Shown: positions 1 through 5,042 of the stretch, in pieces
How the letters are laid out: each line of letters opens with the position of its first letter
Numbering within the stretch: position 1 is the stretch's first letter
NCBI GenBank assembly: GCA_964638865.1
Contig: CAZXBG010000207.1
Coordinates: forward strand, 1 to 5,042
DNA from: UBA7236 sp964638865
GTDB taxonomy: Bacteria; Bacteroidota; Bacteroidia; Chitinophagales; BACL12
Reading direction: 5' to 3'
Length of the DNA: 5,042 nt
The notes under the pieces: model-generated
What the model was told of the DNA's origin: nothing
The model's input: the letters and a program-made list of their open reading frames with translations, nothing else
The model's database searches: none
Translations under genes and position numbers: made by a program

Positions 1-203
1 ATGAAAGCTTTCAATTTATTTAAATAAATATTTTCTGTATTTGAAACATCTCCTTGAATACCCATACAATAATTGTTGCCAACAAATAATTTATTAACAT
101 CATCAGCTAAATCACCAGATTCTGACCCAATGTTAAATGCACGTCTTTGGTCAGCTGCAAGCACAATGAAATTATCTGCAATTACATTCGAAATTAGTGT
201 CAT
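1..203 (-). CDS. Proteasome beta-like Ntn-hydrolase, N-terminal 67 residues (gene runs off the left edge)
   Basis: The start is the ATG at 203-201, preceded in frame by TAA TAA AAA; the frame stays open to the window edge. The 67 visible residues follow the N-terminal pattern of proteasome beta subunits and HslV. Thr2 follows the initiator Met directly and would be the N-terminal nucleophile after Met removal, with no propeptide. Next come a hydrophobic strand and 'VLAADQRR' (residues 14-21), matching the conserved Asp/Arg region near position 17. 'NKLFVGNNYCMGIQGD' (37-52) corresponds to the segment holding the catalytic Lys (here Lys38) and the following Gly-rich strand. A helix-like 'NTENIYLNKLKAF' ends the window. 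The family makes barrel-shaped self-compartmentalised threonine peptidases in the cytoplasm. Whether this is HslV-like, Anbu-like or another branch cannot be decided from the fragment, and no partner ATPase is visible. The family call is my reading of motifs, without a profile search. Confidence 0.6.
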   Translation of the reverse strand, partial: MTLISNVIADNFIVLAADQRRAFNIGSESGDLADDVNKLFVGNNYCMGIQGDVSNTENIYLNKLKAF

Positions 204-218
204 TTTTTATTATGATTG

Positions 219-230
219 TATATATATATA
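219..230. repeat. (TA)6 dinucleotide tract upstream of the proteasome-like gene
   Basis: Twelve bases of perfect alternating TA end 16 bases before the ATG at 203. On the minus strand the tract also encodes the end (Ile-Tyr-Ile-Tyr-Ile) of the in-frame remnant between 341 and 210. It could simply be AT-rich coding or promoter sequence. Its position would also suit a core promoter element for the downstream gene, but no clear Bacteroidota TAnnTTTG box overlaps it. Confidence 0.5.
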
Positions 231-317
231 AATGCGTTGTCTTGGTTTCAATTTAGAATATTCCTCATTATTTCTTCTCATATTTTTTTCACTTTTAAAG
301 TTTTCAGGTTCTAAGAT

Positions 318-340
318 TGATTTACATTTCACTGATTTAC
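318..340. repeat. 8-bp direct repeat TGATTTAC just past the DUF262 truncation
   Basis: TGATTTAC occurs at 318-325 and again at 333-340, separated by seven bases. The second copy lies next to the TAA that closes the DUF262 fragment. Short direct repeats at such a place can mark slipped-strand deletion, but an 8-bp match in AT-rich DNA can arise by chance. Confidence 0.4.
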
Positions 341-341
341 T

Positions 342-491
342 TTAGGCTCTTAAAACGGAATCTATCAATTTCTTTTTTTGAGCGTCGGACCAAACTGCAC
401 CTCGTTGATATTCCGGATTTGGATTCAACATATTATTCTTTTTTAGGTCTAATAATTCTGCGATGCTTTTTTCTTCAATTTCTACTTGCAT
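342..491 (-). pseudogene. N-terminal fragment of a DUF262 (GmrSD/ParB-like) protein, 49 codons
   Basis: From the ATG at 491-489, with an in-frame TAA three codons upstream fixing the start, a 49-residue product begins MQVEIEEKSIAELL. It continues through 'NPEYQRGAVWSDAQKKKLI' to 'DSVLRA'. This matches the start of DUF262 proteins: a leading strand and helix, the 'P-x-YQR-x-x-VW' motif (residues 26-34), then 'QKKKLIDSVLR', normally followed by a 'YPIP..YL' strand and the DGQQR-type nucleotide-binding and catalytic motif. Here a TAA (344-342) interrupts exactly before that part, and neither other forward frame restores it. DUF262 proteins include the GmrS-like half of type IV restriction enzymes against modified phage DNA. 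This copy lacks the catalytic motif and should be inactive. It starts 27 bases after the stop of the preceding small ORF, so the two were probably one operon. Confidence 0.75.
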
Positions 492-518
492 TTGAAGAAT
501 TTATTTGATGTTTGTTAA

Positions 519-786
519 TTAAAATAATTTAATTTGATCATTATTTGCAATTTCTTGTTCATCGAATTGTTTTCCGTATTTTTCTTTCCAATAAGAATCT
601 AATATTTTCCTTTGTAGTTTAGATTCAGAGGTAATTTCCACAACCAATTTTTTAAGTGACTTTGCGAATTTATATGTATTCTTTGCTTCAAATCTACCCT
701 CAATTAGATGCTCTTTTAATTGTTCTACGTACACCTTGCCGCCTTGCAAGGACAAAAAATAAGAATGCCGAAGCCATGATTTTCAT
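519..786 (-). CDS. Small unknown protein, apparently frameshifted near its N-terminus
   Basis: Two overlapping minus-strand frames seem to belong to one gene. An ATG at 786-784 opens MKIMASAFLFF but, read as is, gives only 28 codons and stops at 702-700. The frame one base further on is open from just after a TGA at 785-783 to the TAA at 521-519. It has no ATG, so on its own it would need a TTG start at 755. Removing one T from the T6 run (A6 at 754-759 on the plus strand) joins them into an 88-residue protein: MKIMASAFLFLSLQGG, then a Lys/Glu-rich, mostly helical body ('VYVEQLKEHLIEGRFEAKNT' onwards) ending in DQIKLF. The hydrophobic start resembles a short signal or anchor segment. I do not recognise the family. 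It begins 33 bases after the tail-fibre-like gene and ends 27 bases before the DUF262 fragment, suggesting one transcript. The defect may be genuine decay, a sequencing error or slippage. Confidence 0.55.
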
Positions 787-819
787 AGCATCGACATTCA
801 AACAAATTTATTCAAATAG

Positions 820-2526
820 TTATAACTTCTCGGTGGTAATATGATAATCATATATCATTGCAGTACCTCCGGCACTGGTGTATCCAATCGCAAATTGAAA
901 ATTTGTACTTGCTTTAGCATAAACAGTCATACATCCACTTACAACTCCTGATCCTGTATTATTCGTAGCACATTGATTAAAATTATTTATATTTCCTGAA
1001 GGCCATGTTTTTACAGTATTATCAGTCGCTCCAGTATATAAGATCTGAAATGGTCCTAAGATGGAAGATGTGGTGGCAGCAGTAGTAATAGTACACACCC
1101 AATTAATTCTGTAATATCCATCGGTTGCTGCAGTTGTAAAAAATGTGGTCGCGGTTTTTTGTGCTGTCTGAGCAGTAGCTTGTTCAACATCATATATGGC
1201 AGGAACTCCATTACCAACCGTGGGTATATTATTGTATTTTACGATAATACCATTCCCATCCACTTGAAATTGACTTGTACTACCAACAGTCAAAACATTA
1301 TCAGGGGATGCATCCGTACCAAAATTGGTTCCGCCTACGAAAGTGCTTCCACCAACATCAAAAAGCCCGGTTGTCATTGAAATAACAGGTCCTGTTGCAG
1401 TTTTAAACCTAGTTTGTAAAATATTTGTATTTGAATTTCTAATATTGTCAATATAATTAACGTTTGCAGAATTATCAAACCAAAGATTAATTCCTCTTGT
1501 CCCATTTGAGTTTTGAATAAACAATCCAGCATCACTGGCTGTAGTGGTGAAGGATTCTATTGTGAAAAATCTACTATCATAATCTGTTGCTCCACTCCAA
1601 CCAGCGGGAAAAGTTTGAGGTATTGTTGTATTGTTACTAAGGCCCGCATTACCGGCGGGATCAACTAATAAACTATTATGTGCCTGATCAGTTAATAGCC
1701 TCGTAGTCCTTATTTTACAATATGCACCTTGAGCACTCCCTATATGGTCCTCTGCAGCATAAATTCCAAAAACACCCCTATTATCACTTTCCCAATCTGT
1801 TGTATATCCTTTTCCTATAAACTCAGCAAGGCGTTGGTCAGCAATTGTATTGGTAGGGATAGCTTCAGTTCCACTAGATGTCCTACCTCCAAAAGTTGCA
1901 CACTTTCTATTGCCAGCTCCCGCAGTCGTGCCTCCATATGTAGAAACACTAACACCGCCATCCTGGCCATTAATATTCGAGTCATGCGTTATATTGATAC
2001 TAAGTTTATTGGCCCCTGAGACAAAGTTTGTCCCATCCTTCATGTTAAATTCACCAGAAAGAAATTGATATTTATAAGCTCCATCTATTGAAAGAGATAA
2101 GATTTTTGAAGGAGTATTTAAATAACTAAACCCACTTCCATGATTAGCCGCAAATCCTATTGAAGGCGATGTTTCTCCACCAAGTGTAAAAAATGCAAGA
2201 TCTGGAAACTCTTTATCACCATCTCCCAGTACTTGTGTTGAAGCCGTATTAGTACTAACAATTCCTTCAGTACTCGCAGAAACATAGGGTAGGTCAGTTG
2301 CTAAAATTTTTCTAAATGAAGGTGCTGCTGCCGGGGAAGTAGTTGGACCAGCAAAAAAGGTTTTTTCGGTCTGGGTAACAAAATTCAAAGTTAAAGTTCC
2401 TGTAGTTGTAACGGGCGATCCAGATATAGAAAATACACTACCTGGTGCACTTATACCTACAGATGTTACTTGTGAGTTAAGCACTAAATTAATTACCATA
2501 AATAAGGTGAAGATTTGGGGTTTCAT
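820..2526 (-). CDS. Secreted phage tail-fibre-like protein, 568 aa
   Basis: The ATG at 2526 gives a start with a plausible signal peptide (residues 1-19: MKPQ, then a hydrophobic IFTLFMVINLVL, then NSQ). Residues 20-90 follow a block familiar from tail-fibre-like proteins: 'VTSVGISAPGSVFSISGSPV', then 'TTTGTLTLNF', a 'FFAGPTTSPAAAPSFR' segment and 'ILATDLPYVS'. The middle (about 110-430) is Gly/Ser/Thr/Asn-rich with short beta-strand patterns, consistent with a repetitive fibre shaft. Residues 440-568 resemble the jelly-roll-like tip of such proteins: 'QTAQKTATTFFTTAATDGYY', 'TTAATTSSILGPFQI', 'TVYAKASTNFQFAIGYTSAG' and 'GTAMIYDYHITTEKL'. There is no T9SS sorting domain and no catalytic motif. 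The likely role is a beta-rich surface or secreted binding fibre, perhaps trimeric, which is inference. The gene starts 21 bases after the upstream T9SS gene, probably in one transcript. No Shine-Dalgarno sequence is visible. Confidence 0.7.
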   Translation of the reverse strand: MKPQIFTLFMVINLVLNSQVTSVGISAPGSVFSISGSPVTTTGTLTLNFVTQTEKTFFAGPTTSPAAAPSFRKILATDLPYVSASTEGIVSTNTASTQVLGDGDKEFPDLAFFTLGGETSPSIGFAANHGSGFSYLNTPSKILSLSIDGAYKYQFLSGEFNMKDGTNFVSGANKLSINITHDSNINGQDGGVSVSTYGGTTAGAGNRKCATFGGRTSSGTEAIPTNTIADQRLAEFIGKGYTTDWESDNRGVFGIYAAEDHIGSAQGAYCKIRTTRLLTDQAHNSLLVDPAGNAGLSNNTTIPQTFPAGWSGATDYDSRFFTIESFTTTASDAGLFIQNSNGTRGINLWFDNSANVNYIDNIRNSNTNILQTRFKTATGPVISMTTGLFDVGGSTFVGGTNFGTDASPDNVLTVGSTSQFQVDGNGIIVKYNNIPTVGNGVPAIYDVEQATAQTAQKTATTFFTTAATDGYYRINWVCTITTAATTSSILGPFQILYTGATDNTVKTWPSGNINNFNQCATNNTGSGVVSGCMTVYAKASTNFQFAIGYTSAGGTAMIYDYHITTEKL

Positions 2527-2547
2527 AATTGTATGTTATAGTTAAAG

Positions 2548-4971
2548 TTAGAAATCAATAATTTGAATTGGGATAATATAAGGATTACTTAATTCTATTT
2601 TAAGAAAGTATAAACCAGGTGTAATTGGTTGCATTTTGATGAAAATTGTTTGTATGGAAAAAAAGGTTTCAGAGTAAATGCTTTGTCCTTGTATGTCCCT
2701 TATTTCTATTCTCACTAATGAATTAATTTTAGAGGAAAACTGAATTTTAAAGTCACCGTTACTTGGATTCGGAAATATCTTAAAAGGAAAAGGAAGAACA
2801 TTGTTGATTGAAGTTAACCCTTCATCAATAATGTCATTGCAATTATCGTCCAGGTTATTAAAAATCTCAAGGGCACCGGGATAAACTAATGAATTTGCAT
2901 CATCACAATCAGTGCTATCAATAACATAACCTAAAATTATAAACTCACAAGTTGTAGTATCCACTAAAGGATTCCCGAAATTATCACTATCCCAGTCCAA
3001 ATATAAATTTTGAAAGTCAAGACCCTCATCAATATTTTCGTCGCAATTATCGTCTAAGCCGTTACAAACTTCAATTGAAATTGGATTGATTCCACTATTT
3101 GAATCATCGCAATCGGTTGAATCCAATACATAACCTGAAATGGTAGTTAGACATGATAAGTAAAATATTTCTGAATTGCCAAACCCATCTTCATCACTAT
3201 CTGCGAAAAAAGTATTAACCACCAAATCTTCGTCAATTGCAAAATTGCAGTTGTCATCTAATCCATTGCAAATTTCAGAAACATCAGGATTAATTGCAGC
3301 TGTTGTATCATTGCAATCTAAGTTATTAAGGACAAAACCCGATAATTCAAAACAAGAGATTGAGTCAATAAAAAAATCCCCAAAACTATCTAGATCACTA
3401 TCTAAATACCATACAAAAAATAAAGCATCGTCATCTATAAGACCATTACAATTATCATCCGCAGCATTGCATATGTCTTCCATTCCGGGATTAATTAAAT
3501 CATTGGTATCATCACAATCTAAACTGTTAGCAACATAACCAAGTGGCATTGCACATGAAAGTGTTGAATCTCCCATGTTTCCAAATCCGTCCAAATCGAG
3601 ATCGCGGAAATAAAGAAGCGGCGTGCAATTTTCAGGATATAATTTAATTACCCAATAATCCCCATTTCCAATATCATTCTCCGCTTTATCGGGTGAAATA
3701 TTTGAACTTGATTGTCCGCCAACAATGTAACCCCCATCTGGTGTTTGAACAATTGTATATGCACGATCAAGACCCTCTCCTTGAAATGTATTTTGCCACT
3801 GAATATCCCCTAAGCTATCGATTTTTATTATCCAATAGTCATCCTCCCCATAATTCGGTTCAGATTTATTACCCGAAATATTTGATAAAGAATAACCAGC
3901 AAGTATAAACCCTGAATCATCAGTGGATTTAATTTGTTGAAAATTATCAGTTGAGTTTCCACCGAAATTCCATTGTGAAACAAGGTCACCCATACTATCA
4001 GTTTTCACTATCCAATAATCTAAGTCGCCGTAATTACCAACCGTTTTGTTTCCTGAAACATTAGAATACGAACTACCACCTAAAATATTATTACCTTCTT
4101 CCGTTAATGTAAGTGAATATAAATAATCGCCATCATTACCGCCAATGGTATTTTGCCATAATAAATTTCCAGCGACATCTATTTTAATAACCCAATAATC
4201 TGCAGTATTGAGACCAACTAAATTTACAAAATTGGGATCAGTTTTATCTCCGGAAATACCTGAATGTGAAATTCCACCAATTAGATAATTGCCATCACTT
4301 GTTTGCATAATTCCATATTGAGCGTCTGCGTTTGTTCCGCCAATTGTGTTTTGCCATTCAATATTACCCTCGCTATTCAGCTTTATTATCCAGTAATCCT
4401 GATTACCAATATTTGGTTCGGTTTTGTCGCCTGAGATTCCTGACCATGAAGTTCCACTTGCTAAAAAGCCTCCATCATTAGTTTGAATTAAATCAGTCAA
4501 TTGATCACTTGAATTTCCCCCAACTGTATTCTGCCAAACAATATTACCAATACTGTTAAGTTTGATAATCCAATAGTCATTGTCTCCAATGTTCGCTTCG
4601 GTTTTATCACCCGAAACCCCAGATAAAGAATAGCCGCCAACAATGTAACCCCCATCTTCCGTTTGTGTAATCGCAGTCAAAACATCTTCTAATGTTCCCC
4701 CAATGGTATTTTGCCATTCAATGTCACCAATACTATCAAGCTTTACAATCCAGTAATCGAAAAAACCAATATTGTCCTCAGTTTTATCTCCATAAATGGT
4801 AGACCCGGATGAGCCTCCAAGAATATAACCACCATCAGATGTCAAATCAATACAAGATAGTTTGTCTGTTGAACCACCACCAATTGTATTCTGCCATTCA
4901 ATTTCAGGTGCTTGTGATAATCCTTCACCAATTAAAGTAATCAATAATATAAAGTTACCTATTTTTCTCAT
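2548..4971 (-). CDS. T9SS-secreted propeller-like protein with MopE-type metal-binding repeats, 807 aa
   Basis: Layout by residue: signal peptide 1-19 (MRK, hydrophobic NFILLITLI, cleavage near S19/Q20); seven tandem blade-like repeats of about 60 residues (24-444), each with 'WQNTIGG', 'DGGYI.GG', 'SGDKTE.NIG' and 'DYWI.KLDS.G'; four Cys/Asp-rich repeats (about 453-718) of the MopE-like putative metal-binding type, each with a 'D.D.DGFGN' loop, a 'DCDD' turn and 'CNGLDDNC..IDEG'; and a T9SS type A sorting domain (about 727-807) with 'IFPNPSNGDFKIQF', 'IEIRDIQGQSIYSE' and 'ITPGLYFLKI'. Seven repeats suit a seven-bladed beta-propeller. The Asp-rich loops probably bind calcium. The protein should cross the inner membrane by Sec and the outer membrane by T9SS, then be released or anchored at the surface. 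No enzymatic residues are recognised; a binding, adhesion or structural role is inferred. No Shine-Dalgarno sequence precedes the ATG. It is the first visible gene of a probable operon. Confidence 0.9.
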   Translation of the reverse strand: MRKIGNFILLITLIGEGLSQAPEIEWQNTIGGGSTDKLSCIDLTSDGGYILGGSSGSTIYGDKTEDNIGFFDYWIVKLDSIGDIEWQNTIGGTLEDVLTAITQTEDGGYIVGGYSLSGVSGDKTEANIGDNDYWIIKLNSIGNIVWQNTVGGNSSDQLTDLIQTNDGGFLASGTSWSGISGDKTEPNIGNQDYWIIKLNSEGNIEWQNTIGGTNADAQYGIMQTSDGNYLIGGISHSGISGDKTDPNFVNLVGLNTADYWVIKIDVAGNLLWQNTIGGNDGDYLYSLTLTEEGNNILGGSSYSNVSGNKTVGNYGDLDYWIVKTDSMGDLVSQWNFGGNSTDNFQQIKSTDDSGFILAGYSLSNISGNKSEPNYGEDDYWIIKIDSLGDIQWQNTFQGEGLDRAYTIVQTPDGGYIVGGQSSSNISPDKAENDIGNGDYWVIKLYPENCTPLLYFRDLDLDGFGNMGDSTLSCAMPLGYVANSLDCDDTNDLINPGMEDICNAADDNCNGLIDDDALFFVWYLDSDLDSFGDFFIDSISCFELSGFVLNNLDCNDTTAAINPDVSEICNGLDDNCNFAIDEDLVVNTFFADSDEDGFGNSEIFYLSCLTTISGYVLDSTDCDDSNSGINPISIEVCNGLDDNCDENIDEGLDFQNLYLDWDSDNFGNPLVDTTTCEFIILGYVIDSTDCDDANSLVYPGALEIFNNLDDNCNDIIDEGLTSINNVLPFPFKIFPNPSNGDFKIQFSSKINSLVRIEIRDIQGQSIYSETFFSIQTIFIKMQPITPGLYFLKIELSNPYIIPIQIIDF
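2551..2793 (-). other. T9SS type A C-terminal sorting domain (coding segment)
   Basis: Residues 727-807 of the 807-residue protein. The hallmark 'PFKIFPNPSNGDF' opens the domain, followed by beta strands with 'RIEIRDIQGQSIYSE' and the closing 'PGLYFLKIEL' strand. In Bacteroidota this domain directs export through the type IX pore and is usually cleaved on arrival at the surface. It is the strongest taxonomic marker in the window. Confidence 0.88.
2812..3615 (-). repeat. Four MopE-like Cys/Asp metal-binding repeats (coding)
   Basis: Residues 453-720 contain four units of about 66 residues. Each has an Asp-rich loop (starting near 457, 524, 591 and 659), a 'DCDD' or 'DCND' turn and a C-terminal 'CNGLDDNC' pair. 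Units 1-3 carry four Cys each (473/486/501/508, 540/553/568/575, 607/621/636/643). Unit 4 carries only three (675/689/711), because Phe704 sits where the third Cys is expected. The loops resemble EF-hand or thrombospondin type 3 calcium loops. The unit type is that named after the copper-binding protein MopE. Confidence 0.8.
3640..4902 (-). repeat. Seven tandem blade-like repeats of about 60 residues (coding)
   Basis: The repeat anchor Trp falls at residues 26, 86, 146, 206, 272, 334 and 392. Units 1-3 are exactly 60 residues apart. Unit 4 carries a six-residue insertion before its 'DYW' ('NFVNLVGLNTA'). Unit 6 is the most divergent, opening with 'SQWNFGG' in place of 'WQNTIGG'. Seven units fit a closed seven-bladed beta-propeller. 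Some units also share long near-identical DNA stretches, so the array could expand or contract by recombination. Confidence 0.8.
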
Positions 4972-4991
4972 TTTGAAGAATACTTTTAAGG

Positions 4992-5042
4992 GGAGTTCTA
5001 AAAATTCATTTTTTACAGAAAAATCTAATAAGCACGAACTCC
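4992..5042. repeat. 7-bp inverted repeat upstream of the T9SS protein gene
   Basis: GGAGTTC (4992-4998) and GAACTCC (5036-5042) are exact reverse complements 37 bases apart. They lie in the 71 bases before the start codon at 4971. The right arm ends exactly at the window edge, so the pairing may continue outside. It could be an operator or the base of a leader hairpin, or chance. No clear Bacteroidota promoter (TAnnTTTG with an upstream TTG) is convincing in these 71 bases. Confidence 0.35.

Larger units (their letters stand above)
210..341 (-). pseudogene. 43-codon in-frame remnant following the DUF262 fragment
   Basis: Directly after the TAA that ends the DUF262 fragment, the same frame stays open for 43 codons up to a TAA at 212-210. 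The product would be charged and helix-like ('SILEPENFKSEKN', then 'EEYSKLKPRQRIYIYIQS'). The composition reads like real protein, but I do not recognise the family. There is an internal ATG (Met21 of the stretch) but no convincing independent start. It may be the C-terminal end of a gene whose middle was deleted, perhaps the same DUF262 gene, or an unrelated remnant. The frame agreement with the upstream fragment favours an internal deletion, but one frame in three would agree by chance. Confidence 0.35.

Noticed and set aside
317..508. Plus-strand ORF of 63 codons (MIYISLIYFRLLKRN...)
   Set aside because: It lies opposite the DUF262 fragment, which has recognisable family motifs. The plus-strand product looks like a random hydrophobic shadow.
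754..759. Programmed ribosomal -1 frameshift at the T6 run
   Set aside because: Joining the two frames needs a +1 shift (one base skipped), the opposite of a classical -1 slippery site. Mutation, sequencing error or transcriptional slippage fits better.
803..810. TAAATTTG on the minus strand, matching the Bacteroidota -7 box TAnnTTTG, 17 bases before the ATG at 786
   Set aside because: No TTG at the expected upstream spacing is visible, and such a match is common by chance in AT-rich DNA.
656..844. Plus-strand ORF of 62 codons
   Set aside because: It is antisense to the small frameshifted gene and the end of the fibre-like gene, with no motif.
1159..2068. Three plus-strand ORFs of 72-96 codons within the fibre-like gene
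   Set aside because: They are antisense shadows of a long minus-strand coding frame with clear domain patterns.
2527..2547. Terminator or promoter between the two large genes
   Set aside because: The 21-base gap has no hairpin with a T-run and no recognisable promoter. Co-transcription is simpler.
3176..3908. Plus-strand ORFs of 120 and 71 codons within the T9SS protein gene
   Set aside because: The Ser/Leu/Lys-rich product mirrors the repeated Asp/Asn codons of the real gene on the other strand. It is a repeat-driven shadow.

Overview
This AT-rich window probably comes from a member of the Bacteroidota. The 807-residue protein ends in a type IX secretion (T9SS) type A sorting domain, a system essentially restricted to that phylum. 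The gene starts also lack Shine-Dalgarno sequences, as is usual there. Every supportable gene lies on the minus strand, so the window reads from its right end to its left end. I see no rRNA, tRNA, CRISPR array or insertion sequence.

Right and centre (4971 to 820): two secreted surface-type proteins with only 21 bases between them, probably co-transcribed. The first (4971-2548) has a signal peptide, seven blade-like repeats of about 60 residues, four Cys/Asp-rich MopE-like metal-binding repeats and the T9SS sorting domain. The second (2526-820) has a signal-peptide-like N-terminus but is otherwise built from modules I associate with phage tail-fibre-like proteins: an N-terminal 'SVG..SGSPVTTTGTL' block and a C-terminal jelly-roll-like block.

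Left (819 to 1): a run of small, partly broken genes in the same orientation. An 88-residue ORF seems to be split by one extra base in an A6 (T6 on the coding strand) run. Next is a 49-codon fragment that reads clearly as the extreme N-terminus of a DUF262 (GmrSD/ParB-like) protein. It stops where the family's core should begin and is followed by 43 in-frame codons of unknown origin. At the left edge is the start of a gene whose first 67 residues resemble a proteasome beta-type Ntn-hydrolase, with Thr directly after the initiator Met.

How the genes work together is not clear. The right-hand pair looks like a cell-surface or secreted adhesion module. The left part looks like an eroded accessory region next to an unusual proteasome-like peptidase gene. 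The closest candidates for something new are the tail-fibre-like secreted protein beside the T9SS propeller protein, and the proteasome-like gene beside the DUF262 remnant. No complete new system can be shown, because the proteasome-like gene runs out of the window.
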